Source: Rhodobacterales bacterium UBA7416 (GTDB taxonomy: Bacteria > Pseudomonadota > Alphaproteobacteria > Rhodobacterales > Rhodobacteraceae). From it: DNA of 10,641 nt. The stretch spans positions 1 through 10,641 of the forward strand of contig DKMK01000108.1 of NCBI GenBank assembly GCA_002469545.1, given 5' to 3'. A program made the translations under genes and the position numbers. Under the pieces are notes generated by a model. That model saw only the letters and a program-made list of their open reading frames with translations. It was not told the DNA's origin and did no database searches. Positions 1 to 6,824 of the stretch are shown one piece after another (position 1 is the stretch's first letter; every line of letters begins with the position of its first letter).

Positions 1-84
1 ATTGAAACGGTTTGGGGGCGTGGATACGTTCTACGTGATCCAAATGCAGAAATTGTGGGCGAGCCATTGGCCGAAGTCGGATAA
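1..84 (+). CDS. ctrA: CtrA response regulator, C-terminal end (partial)
   Basis: Frame 1 is open from the window edge to a TAA at 82-84 and encodes 27 residues. They begin with IETVWGRGYVLRDP, the final beta-hairpin of an OmpR-type winged-helix DNA-binding domain. The WGRGYVLRDP form is characteristic of CtrA, the essential or near-essential cell-cycle and motility regulator of alphaproteobacteria; many other OmpR regulators have a TVRGxGY version instead. After this comes a short variable tail (NAEIVGEPLAEVG). The receiver domain and most of the DNA-binding domain lie outside the window, so the call rests on this tail alone. Another OmpR-family regulator is possible but less likely. No terminator follows before ligA, so read-through into ligA is plausible. 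Confidence 0.82.
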   Translation: METVWGRGYVLRDPNAEIVGEPLAEVG

Positions 85-110
85 AGCTCTTTACCACAGA
101 GGTATCAACG

Positions 111-140
111 CCTAAATTTCCAGAATTCGGACAATTTAGG
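111..140 (+). promoter_or_regulatory. Imperfect palindrome / hairpin in front of ligA
   Basis: CCTAAATT (111-118) pairs exactly with AATTTAGG (133-140). Inside it TCC (119-121) can pair with GGA (129-131), with C132 bulged and A122-C128 as the loop; as DNA the centre is GAATTC (123-128). The 3' arm contains the only AGG resembling a ribosome-binding site for ligA (138-140), nine bases before the ATG at 150. The fold would therefore hide that site in RNA. No T-run follows, so it does not look like an intrinsic terminator. It could equally be a DNA site for a dimeric regulator. The inverted repeat is seen directly; any function is inferred. Confidence 0.45.
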
Positions 141-149
141 TAGCTTGGC

Positions 150-2273
150 ATGAACGACACACTTTCTGTTGAAAAAATGACGAACGCACAAGCGCTCGTT
201 GAGCTCAAGCGCCTTGATGGAATTTTAAACAATGCAAATAAGGATTATCACGTTGACGATGCGCCAAGTATCTCTGATGCGAACTACGATGCGTTAAAGA
301 TACGAAATAACGAAATCGAACAGCGGTTTCCAGAACTGAAATTGGATTCCAGTGTTTCTGACAAGGTAGGAGCTCCAGTATCGGACACATTCACTAAAGT
401 TAGACACAATGTCAAAATGTTGTCACTTTCAAACGCCTTTGATGCTAAGGATGTTCACGAATTTGATGCCCGTATTCGTAAGTTTCTTGGTCTTGATTCA
501 CAACCTATTTCATATACTTCTGAACCAAAGATTGATGGATTAAGTTTATCAATTAGGTACGAAAACGGGTTACTTATCCAAGCAACAACCCGCGGTGATG
601 GTTCCGTTGGTGAGAATGTAACGCAAAACGCACTTACAATTTGTGATTTACCACACCGTATTAATAACGCCCCGCAAATACTAGAGGTCCGTGGCGAAGT
701 TTATATGAGCCATGATGATTTCGAAAGACTCAATAACAGGCAAATAGAAAAGAACGCTAAGGAATTCGCTAATCCGCGAAACGCAGCGGCCGGGTCGCTT
801 AGGCAATTAGACCCATCTATTTCGGCTTCTCGCCCTTTAAAGTTTTTTGCTTACGCTTGGGGCGAACTTTCCGCACCATTATCAACAACTCAAGCTGGAG
901 CAGTTGAAGCCCTAAAAAACTTTGGTTTTTCTACTAATCCACTGACTAATATTTGCCTTGGGCCAAAAGAAGTCTTCTTACATTACGAGAGCATTCAAAG
1001 CCAACGAGCTACACTTGGTTATGATATCGATGGCGTCGTCTACAAAGTAAATGATCTAAGTTTGCAGGAAAAATTAGGTTTTAGATCTACAACACCAAGA
1101 TGGGCAATAGCACACAAGTTTCCTGCGGAAATAGCGGAAACCTGGCTGGAAGCAATCGAAATTCAAGTGGGACGCACAGGAGCATTGTCTCCTGTTGCGC
1201 GTCTTAAACCAGTGACAGTCGGTGGTGTCGTTGTATCAAATGCGACGCTGCACAATGAGGATTATATTTCTGGGCGCGATTCTAAAGGTGAACTCATCCG
1301 AGACGGTCGAGACATACGCGTAGGTGACTGGGTCGAAGTATATCGCGCAGGGGATGTTATTCCAAAAATCAGGGATGTAGATCTGTCAAAACGTCAACCA
1401 GACAGTATTCCTTTTAGCTTTCCAACAATTTGCCCAGAATGCAATAGCCCTGCTGAGAGAGAGGCAGGAGACAGTGTAGCCCGCTGCACCGGTGGTTTGA
1501 TTTGTTCCGCACAAGCAGTCCAGGGATTAACTCATTTTGTTTCGCGTGGTGCCTTTGACATCGATGGTTTAGGTGCAAAACAAGTTGAACAGTTTTTTGA
1601 TTTAGGTTGGGTTTCCGAACCCGCTGATATTTTCACATTGAGTGCGCGCTTTGGAAGCGGTTTACAGCAATTAAAGAACCGGGACGGCTGGGGTGAAAAA
1701 TCAGCGGAAAAACTTTTCGCAGCTATCGAAAACAAACGCCAGATTCCCTTAAATAAATTTTTGTTTGGACTTGGAATTAGGCACATTGGTGAAACGACCG
1801 CGTCCTTGTTGGCTAAATATTACGGTTCATGGGACACCTTTATTCATGCCATCGATCACATCACTGACTTTTCCGGCGACTATTGGGACGCTTTGCTTTC
1901 AATTGACGGAATTGGCGAAATATTGGCGCGTGCACTCGTTTCAACATTTCACGCAACCAAACAACGCGATGTGATAAACAGTTTAGTGAACCAGCTAACA
2001 ATACAAGATGCCGACGTAAATTCAGACAACAACAGTCCAGTTTCTGGAAAAATAGTTGTTTTCACAGGTAGCCTTGAACTCATGACGCGCGCAGAAGCAA
2101 AAGCGCGAGCAGAAACGTTAAATGCAAAGGTATCAGGATCAGTATCCAAACGAACCGATATTGTCGTTGCTGGGCCTGGTGCAGGTTCCAAAGCAAAAAA
2201 AGCGCAAGAACTTGGTGTAAAAATACTGACTGAACAGGAATGGCTTGATCTTATTTCGTCAAGCTCCGCTTAA
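150..2273 (+). CDS. ligA: NAD+-dependent DNA ligase LigA
   Basis: LigA seals nicks in duplex DNA during replication (Okazaki fragment joining) and repair, using NAD+ as the adenylate donor. The 707-residue protein has the full bacterial architecture. The Ia domain includes the YHVDDAPSISDANYDAL segment (33-49). The nucleotidyltransferase domain carries the KIDG motif with the adenylated Lys127. An OB fold follows (VGRTGALSPVARLKPV, about 340-355). The four-cysteine zinc finger is C428, C431, C446 and C452, then come helix-hairpin-helix repeats (about 460-600) and a C-terminal BRCT domain (about 632-707). The ATG at 150 has a weak AGG at 138-140. A second ATG at 177 (MTNAQALVEL) is closer to the usual start in the family but has no ribosome-binding site, so 150 is preferred, not certain. 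The stop at 2271-2273 is one base before recG. No broken or missing motif is seen. Confidence 0.97.
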   Translation: MNDTLSVEKMTNAQALVELKRLDGILNNANKDYHVDDAPSISDANYDALKIRNNEIEQRFPELKLDSSVSDKVGAPVSDTFTKVRHNVKMLSLSNAFDAKDVHEFDARIRKFLGLDSQPISYTSEPKIDGLSLSIRYENGLLIQATTRGDGSVGENVTQNALTICDLPHRINNAPQILEVRGEVYMSHDDFERLNNRQIEKNAKEFANPRNAAAGSLRQLDPSISASRPLKFFAYAWGELSAPLSTTQAGAVEALKNFGFSTNPLTNICLGPKEVFLHYESIQSQRATLGYDIDGVVYKVNDLSLQEKLGFRSTTPRWAIAHKFPAEIAETWLEAIEIQVGRTGALSPVARLKPVTVGGVVVSNATLHNEDYISGRDSKGELIRDGRDIRVGDWVEVYRAGDVIPKIRDVDLSKRQPDSIPFSFPTICPECNSPAEREAGDSVARCTGGLICSAQAVQGLTHFVSRGAFDIDGLGAKQVEQFFDLGWVSEPADIFTLSARFGSGLQQLKNRDGWGEKSAEKLFAAIENKRQIPLNKFLFGLGIRHIGETTASLLAKYYGSWDTFIHAIDHITDFSGDYWDALLSIDGIGEILARALVSTFHATKQRDVINSLVNQLTIQDADVNSDNNSPVSGKIVVFTGSLELMTRAEAKARAETLNAKVSGSVSKRTDIVVAGPGAGSKAKKAQELGVKILTEQEWLDLISSSSA

Positions 2274-2274
2274 A

Positions 2275-4365
2275 ATGGCTGGTCGTCCAGAAATTCTCTT
2301 CCCTCTATTTGGTGCCACTACCAAGCTGACTGGAATTGGACCTAAAATTGCGCAAAGCTTGGTCAAAATTGGCGTAGAAACCCCTAGAGATCTGCTTTTA
2401 ACGCTCCCAAACTCCATAATAGAGAGAAAACCAATTTCCACAATTCAGGGGATTCCAGTTCCCAGTATTGTCACTGTTGAAGTCACAGTAGGTCAACACT
2501 ATCCAAACTCCAGAAAAGATCGACCGTATAGAATTGATGTAAATGATAGCACCACCAACTTTCAGCTCGTTTTCTTCCATCCCCGAAAGGAATGGCTTCT
2601 AGAAAACTATCCAACAGGTCAAAAACGTGTCGTCTCTGGAAAATTGGAAATATTCGATCATACAGCGCAGATGACGCATCCAGATTACGTCTGTAAACCT
2701 GAACAAATCCATTTAATTCCAGAAATCGAACCCATTTATCCATTGGCCTCAGGCATTACCCAAAAAAGTATGACCAAGGCAACAAACCACCTTCTGTCCG
2801 ATATTAAAACTCTTCCAGAGTGGATAGAGCCCTCCATTGTTTCTAAGAATAAATGGACGGCATGGCATGAGGCAATTCAAAATGGTCACCGTCCAACCAA
2901 TAGGGATGAAATTTCACCAAATTCCTCAGCAAGGCAAAGGCTTGCCTACGATGAAATTCTGTCTCATCAACTTACCCTTGCAATCGCACGCCAAGTTGTT
3001 CGAAAGTCACCAGGGTTAGAAACCCGTGGCAACGGAAGGCTATCAAATGAAATTCTCAATAGCTTGCCTTTCAAACCAACATCTGCCCAGACGCGCGCAG
3101 TTCGTGAAATTCAACATGATTTATCTACTCCTGTTCGTATGAATCGATTACTACAAGGTGATGTTGGTGCTGGAAAAACATTGGTCGCGATGCTGGCAAT
3201 GGTTACTGCAGTTGAAGCAGGCGGGCAGGCCGTGATGATGGCTCCAACGGAAATCCTGGCACAACAACACACCGCAGGACTAAAGGATTTGGCCGAGAAG
3301 GCTGGTATCGTATTAGAGAGCTTAACAGGACGTGATAAAGGCGCAGAGCGTACAGCGAAGCTTAATGCACTTGTTACAGGGGATATTCAAATCTTGATTG
3401 GTACCCATGCCGTGTTTCAAAAGTCAGTCAAATTTAAAGACCTGCGTCTTGCAATTATCGATGAACAGCATCGGTTTGGCGTACGTCAACGCATGGACCT
3501 CGGTGCAAAAGGTGCAGCCGTGGACGTGTTAGTTATGACAGCGACACCGATTCCTCGGTCACTTGCGTTGGCCAATTATGGCGACATGGATGTATCTGTG
3601 CTCGATGAAATGCCGACTGGTCGTAAACCAATTGAAACGGCAATGGTTGCGAACACCAAACTTGACCAAGTCGTAGACAGATTAAGAAACGCAATAGCCG
3701 AAGGGCGACAAGCTTATTGGGTTTGCCCCTTAGTCGAAGAAAGCGATACCCTTGACCTCGCGGCTGCTGAAGATCGTGCATCGGCTATGCGGGTGGCACT
3801 CGGTCACGACAAGGTGGGTTTGGTTCATGGACGTATGACTGCGAACGAAAAAGAAATCGTTATGGCCGACTTTAAAGCCGGGAAAACGAAGGTTCTCGTT
3901 GCGACAACAGTCATCGAAGTCGGGGTAGATGTTCCGAATGCATCGATTATGGTAATCGAACACGCCGAAAGGTTTGGCTTAAGCCAACTTCATCAATTAC
4001 GCGGTAGAGTAGGGCGTGGCAAAGATGCATCCAACTGCCTGCTTCTGTATGCTCCACCCCTAGGAAAGACAGCTCAGGCACGTCTAGAAGCCATACGTGG
4101 AACCAACGATGGCTTTGAAATTTCCGAAATTGACCTAAAACTTCGTGGCGCGGGTGATGTCTTGGGCGTTGCTCAATCGGGGCTACCCAGATTTAGAATT
4201 GCTGATTTAGAAAGTCAGTCGGACCTAATGAAAACGGCACAGGATGACGCACGCCTAATAATGTCTCAGGATCCAAAATTAGTCAGTCCACGCGGCGTAG
4301 CAATTCGCACTCTCTTATACCTTATGGGCGCAGATAACTACATTCACATGTTGTCAGTAGGTTAG
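2275..4365 (+). CDS. recG: ATP-dependent DNA helicase RecG
   Basis: RecG is a superfamily 2 helicase that remodels stalled replication forks and branched recombination intermediates. The 696-residue protein has an N-terminal wedge/OB region (about 1-230), including an early helix-hairpin-helix-like stretch (LTGIGPKIAQSL, 18-29). The helicase core carries Walker A GDVGAGKT (295-302), DEQH box (396-399), TAT (422-424), the motif VI region QLRGRVGRG (574-582) and the RecG segment LRGAGDVLG (623-631). It ends LLYLMGADNYIHMLSVG, a normal RecG terminus. The ATG at 2275 is chosen over an in-frame TTG at 2245 because MAGRPEILFPLF matches the usual alphaproteobacterial start and the TTG lies inside ligA. 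There is no clear ribosome-binding site and only one base separates the ligA stop from this start, so translation is probably coupled to ligA. Confidence 0.97.
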   Translation: MAGRPEILFPLFGATTKLTGIGPKIAQSLVKIGVETPRDLLLTLPNSIIERKPISTIQGIPVPSIVTVEVTVGQHYPNSRKDRPYRIDVNDSTTNFQLVFFHPRKEWLLENYPTGQKRVVSGKLEIFDHTAQMTHPDYVCKPEQIHLIPEIEPIYPLASGITQKSMTKATNHLLSDIKTLPEWIEPSIVSKNKWTAWHEAIQNGHRPTNRDEISPNSSARQRLAYDEILSHQLTLAIARQVVRKSPGLETRGNGRLSNEILNSLPFKPTSAQTRAVREIQHDLSTPVRMNRLLQGDVGAGKTLVAMLAMVTAVEAGGQAVMMAPTEILAQQHTAGLKDLAEKAGIVLESLTGRDKGAERTAKLNALVTGDIQILIGTHAVFQKSVKFKDLRLAIIDEQHRFGVRQRMDLGAKGAAVDVLVMTATPIPRSLALANYGDMDVSVLDEMPTGRKPIETAMVANTKLDQVVDRLRNAIAEGRQAYWVCPLVEESDTLDLAAAEDRASAMRVALGHDKVGLVHGRMTANEKEIVMADFKAGKTKVLVATTVIEVGVDVPNASIMVIEHAERFGLSQLHQLRGRVGRGKDASNCLLLYAPPLGKTAQARLEAIRGTNDGFEISEIDLKLRGAGDVLGVAQSGLPRFRIADLESQSDLMKTAQDDARLIMSQDPKLVSPRGVAIRTLLYLMGADNYIHMLSVG

Positions 4366-4461
4366 TAGTATAGATTGCAGTATCAATAAGTTCCCCTTTT
4401 GTTCTTGAATATTTCTACAAAAACCGCTAGTATAAGAAAACGCCAATTCATTTTTTTCGCC

Positions 4462-4487
4462 TGCAAGGCACCCAACATTGTCTTGCA
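4462..4487 (+). other. Stem-loop in the recG 3' untranslated region
   Basis: TGCAAGGCA (4462-4470) can pair with TGTCTTGCA (4479-4487) across an 8-base loop. This gives nine pairs, one of them G-U. On the opposite strand that pair becomes an A-C mismatch, so the structure fits a rightward transcript better. It sits seven bases before the strong terminator hairpin. It has no T-run of its own. Function is unknown and the pairing could be chance. Confidence 0.35.
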
Positions 4488-4491
4488 CACT

Positions 4492-4956
4492 TTACGCGCC
4501 CTTCGGGGCGCGTTTTTTTGCTACTGCGTCTTCAATTGCATCCAGCGTCGCTTCGAAACATAACATTATTGATGCATGTCTGTTTTTGTATGCTCTGGCA
4601 GGGGTCAAAACTTCCAAATCCAAAAATGGTGGACTTGGAACAGGGCCATCGACCGTCAACATGTCGAACATCTGATCACGACCCAAAGCAATTTTATCAC
4701 GTGTTAAACCAATCACTGAACGCGCAAAAATGGACGCAGATGCTTGCCCCAAAGCACAGGCTTTTACATCATGACTAAATTCAGAAACTTTATCGCCATC
4801 CAACTTCACCCAAACGCGTAAATTTGAACCACACAACGGAGATCGCCTGAGAGCAGTCCCATCAAAATCATTCAACGGTGTTGTCAGTGGAATATTCGCA
4901 GCAAACTCTAATATCCGCTTAGAGTATAGACTGATCATATCAGAATTTTCGGACAA
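4492..4956 (-). CDS. Fe-S cluster assembly scaffold-like protein (NifU N-terminal / IscU family), atypical
   Basis: The 154-residue protein belongs to the IscU/NifU-N fold family, whose members build or pass on iron-sulfur clusters in the cytosol. By eye, SPLCGS (39-44) aligns with the APACGD motif of E. coli IscU, KACALGQASAS (65-75) with GCGSAIASSS, and RHASIML (126-132) with IHCSILA. Two ligand cysteines are present (C42, C67). The IscU Asp after CG is Ser44, and the third cysteine of HCS is Ala128; another cysteine, C133, lies five residues later. It may therefore not be a classical scaffold. The start is TTG at 4956: AAAAGG (4971-4966) lies nine bases upstream, and MSENSDMISLYSKRIL fits the remembered start of Rhodobacterales relatives (MSDTDLIKLYS-like). 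The ATG at codon 7 has no ribosome-binding site. The final eight codons overlap the recG terminator. The gene is monocistronic as far as can be seen, divergent from hisI. Confidence 0.88.
   Translation of the reverse strand: MSENSDMISLYSKRILEFAANIPLTTPLNDFDGTALRRSPLCGSNLRVWVKLDGDKVSEFSHDVKACALGQASASIFARSVIGLTRDKIALGRDQMFDMLTVDGPVPSPPFLDLEVLTPARAYKNRHASIMLCFEATLDAIEDAVAKKRAPKGA
4495..4519 (+). terminator. Rho-independent terminator of the (ctrA-)ligA-recG transcript
   Basis: A perfect 7-bp G+C stem, CGCGCCC (4495-4501) with GGGCGCG (4506-4512), closes on a UUCG tetraloop with a C-G closing pair, a very stable RNA loop. Seven T residues (4513-4519) follow directly. On the opposite strand the T-run would precede the hairpin as A residues, so it acts only rightward. 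It lies about 130 bases after the recG stop and entirely within the 3' end of the leftward Fe-S scaffold-like gene, whose last codons (KKRAPKGA-stop) are this terminator read in reverse. Confidence 0.92.
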
Positions 4957-5034
4957 ATGATTTCACCTTTTCGCATAGAGATTAATTCACTATTAGGGCA
5001 TCATAATACCAGATAAAAGGAAAAGGGTGATCCA
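4957..5034. promoter_or_regulatory. Divergent promoter region between the Fe-S scaffold-like gene and hisI
   Basis: These 78 bases must hold the start signals for both flanking genes, since each reads away from the other. Ribosome-binding sites are clear at both ends: AAAAGG on the minus strand (4971-4966) and AAGGG (5023-5027) seven bases before the hisI ATG. CATAAT (5002-5007, +) is a possible -10 hexamer but I see no convincing -35 at normal spacing. TTAA-N7-TTAG (4982-4996) matches seven of eight fixed positions of the CtrA box TTAA-N7-TTAA. Exact promoters are not resolved. Confidence 0.4.
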
Positions 5035-5400
5035 ATGGCTCAATTTGATGTGACTTCGCTAAAATTTGACACAGAAGGTTTAATCCCAGCAATTGCACAA
5101 GATTCCGAATCTGGTGAAATTCTGATGATGGCGTGGATGAACAAAGATGCAGTTCAGCAAACAATAAAAACCGGAAAGGTCACATACTGGTCAAGATCAC
5201 GTGGAGAACTTTGGGTGAAGGGCCTAACATCCGGAAACACGCAGCAACTCGTGTCATTTCGTTTTGATTGTGATCGTGACTGCCTATTGTTGAAAATCGT
5301 CCAAAAAGGGCCAGCTTGTCACACTCACCGACAAAGCTGTTTTTATACGGAAGTACGCGATAACGGCGAAATAGAGCTGATGTCACCCGTTGATAAGTGA
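5035..5400 (+). CDS. hisI: Phosphoribosyl-AMP cyclohydrolase HisI
   Basis: HisI opens the purine ring of phosphoribosyl-AMP to give ProFAR, the third step of histidine biosynthesis, in the cytosol. The 121-residue protein is the single-domain form, without a fused HisE pyrophosphohydrolase. It shows the family core GEILMMAWMN (27-36), TYWSRSRGELWVKG (50-63) and GNTQQLVSFRFDCD (67-80). Metal ligands are in place: D78, D80 and D82 in DCDRD for Mg2+, and C79, C95 and C102 (the latter two in GPACHTHRQSCFY) for the zinc site shared across the dimer. The ATG at 5035 has a good AAGGG site seven bases upstream and begins at the usual N-terminus. No other his gene is nearby. The 3' end overlaps the end of convergent gluQ by 18 bases and no terminator is visible after it. 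Confidence 0.97.
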   Translation: MAQFDVTSLKFDTEGLIPAIAQDSESGEILMMAWMNKDAVQQTIKTGKVTYWSRSRGELWVKGLTSGNTQQLVSFRFDCDRDCLLLKIVQKGPACHTHRQSCFYTEVRDNGEIELMSPVDK

Positions 5401-6210
5401 CAAAACTTGATCAACTGACATACCTGCGTCACGATAAGACCTAATCGATCGCGCGTCGTCACGCTTCGCCAACCTCTTTCCATGTTCATCTCGGATCAAT
5501 TTGTGGTGGCGATAAACAGGCGTCGGCAGTCCCAAAACATGTTGCAAAAGCACATGTATTTTCGTCGCCTCAAATAAATCTTCACCTCGTGTTACATGTG
5601 TAACACCCTGTGCAGCGTCATCCAAAACCACAGCTAGATGGTATGAAATCCCAATATCTTTTCGCGCCAATACCACTTCACCTATATATTTCTGGACGTC
5701 AGCCTTGGTGAATTTTGTGACCAAACCTGATTCATCTTCGAAGGAAAATGTTTCTTTTTCAATTCGTTGTAAGTTAAAGCGCAACGCAACGTTTGGAATG
5801 TCAAACGGCTGCTTAATCTTTCTGCATGCTCCTGGATAAACGACACCATCAGGCCCAATCAACGCATCACCACCTTCTTGAGGTGCCGAGGAAATGGCGA
5901 TATCTTTCCGTGAACATGAACATCCAAATAAAAAGCCACTTTTCCACATATGATCAAGCGCGCCGTCATATGCTGCGCGCCGCTCGGACTGTCGCATAAC
6001 TGGGGTGTTCCAACGTATCCCTAGCCAATGCAAATCATCATAAATTTGATTTTCAAACCCTGTCTTGCAACGATTGAAATCAATATCTTCGATACGTAAT
6101 AAAAACTGCCCGTCAACCTTGCGAGCAGCTTCATAGGCTTTAAAAGCCGAAAATGCATGCCCAAGGTGAAGTAACCCTGTCGGCGAAGGTGCAAAGCGTT
6201 CAGTTGTCAT
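5383..6210 (-). CDS. gluQ: Glutamyl-queuosine tRNA(Asp) synthetase
   Basis: GluQ-RS (E. coli YadB) activates glutamate and attaches it to queuosine at position 34 of tRNA-Asp. It resembles the catalytic half of glutamyl-tRNA synthetase but lacks the anticodon-binding domain. At 275 residues it has the right length for GluQ and is far too short for GltX. Motifs seen are RFAPSPTGLLHLGH with the HIGH-type signature at 15-18, RIEDID (39-44), a zinc site C97-x-C99 ... Y125-x3-C129, and KRLAKR (245-250) as the KMSKS counterpart. The ATG at 6210 overlaps the stop of the preceding methyltransferase gene (ATGA) and has no strong ribosome-binding site, so translation is probably coupled. The 3' end overlaps convergent hisI by 18 bases. 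Its place behind trmFO fits a tRNA-modification cluster. Confidence 0.95.
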   Translation of the reverse strand: MTTERFAPSPTGLLHLGHAFSAFKAYEAARKVDGQFLLRIEDIDFNRCKTGFENQIYDDLHWLGIRWNTPVMRQSERRAAYDGALDHMWKSGFLFGCSCSRKDIAISSAPQEGGDALIGPDGVVYPGACRKIKQPFDIPNVALRFNLQRIEKETFSFEDESGLVTKFTKADVQKYIGEVVLARKDIGISYHLAVVLDDAAQGVTHVTRGEDLFEATKIHVLLQHVLGLPTPVYRHHKLIRDEHGKRLAKRDDARSIRSYRDAGMSVDQVLSLING

Positions 6211-6824
6211 AGCCGTTTTAATACATATATTGTGGATCCGACCTTACTGGCAGTAAGGTGAGGACCATATTCACAGAATACAACTTTCGCGGCACCCCGT
6301 TCTAAAATCTTTTCTAATTCGCCCAAATACGTGGGATCTGCCAATGCCGCATCATTTAGAGAAAATGCCAAAATTCCTCCTTCTGCCAAAGCATCCAACA
6401 CTATCGGCAAAAGCAAGGCTGGCCCAGCACCCGTACTAATAACACCAACAGCTGTGATTGCGTCATACGTACCCGTTTCAAACGGGAAGGGATCCAATAT
6501 ATTCCCTAAAAACAGGGATTTATAGGCTCCAGTCATACGTGCCTTTTCCAGCATGTTAGAATTTATTTCGGATCCCGATATATTTGTATACCCACATGAT
6601 TTCAATGCCTTACCAGAAAGTCCGGTTCCGCAGCCAAAATCCAATACCGAAGCATTATTCGGCAAAAATTGACATAAAGCTTGCGCAGCTCTAATCGGGG
6701 ACATGTATCCGTTTTCGATCAGCTCTTCATCATAGCTGTCCGCCCAATCGTTATACATGGCATCCACATCACTTTGCGTTTTAACGCCATAGGCACGTGG
6801 GAAAAATTTCGGTTTCCGGCTCAT
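6207..6824 (-). CDS. Class I SAM-dependent methyltransferase (METTL27/WBSCR27-like)
   Basis: This 205-residue protein has a Rossmann-fold methyltransferase domain. Motif I is VLDFGCGTGLSG (60-71), the acidic residue after strand 2 is E86 in GSEINSNML, and NILDPFPF (108-115) and the strand-4 stretch YDAITAVGV (120-128) follow. The N-terminal MYNDWADSYDEELIENGY (23-40) resembles the YDxWAxxYDxxLxxxGY pattern of METTL27-like enzymes. The substrate cannot be told from the sequence. Its position between trmFO and gluQ, nine bases after the trmFO stop and with an ATGA overlap to gluQ, raises tRNA or the translation apparatus as a candidate; a small-molecule or protein substrate is equally possible. 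There is no ribosome-binding site before the ATG at 6824, whose first two bases lie in a perfect hairpin that also spans the trmFO stop. Translation probably depends on trmFO. Confidence 0.9.
   Translation of the reverse strand: MSRKPKFFPRAYGVKTQSDVDAMYNDWADSYDEELIENGYMSPIRAAQALCQFLPNNASVLDFGCGTGLSGKALKSCGYTNISGSEINSNMLEKARMTGAYKSLFLGNILDPFPFETGTYDAITAVGVISTGAGPALLLPIVLDALAEGGILAFSLNDAALADPTYLGELEKILERGAAKVVFCEYGPHLTASKVGSTIYVLKRL

Noticed and set aside
2245..2274. An earlier TTG start for recG that would overlap ligA.
   Set aside because: The added residues (MILFRQAPLK) are the ligA end in another frame, and the ATG at 2275 gives the usual RecG N-terminus.
4366..4434. A direct repeat of TAGTATA at 4366-4372 and 4428-4434.
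   Set aside because: Seven AT-rich bases twice in about 70 bases is expected by chance and no larger repeat surrounds them.
4451..4457. A run of seven T residues on the plus strand after recG, considered as a terminator.
   Set aside because: No stable hairpin precedes it; the real terminator hairpin with its own T-run follows about 40 bases later.
4425..4491. A terminator for the leftward Fe-S scaffold-like gene.
   Set aside because: On the minus strand the 4462-4487 stem contains an A-C mismatch and is followed by A residues, not T; the other pairings are weak.
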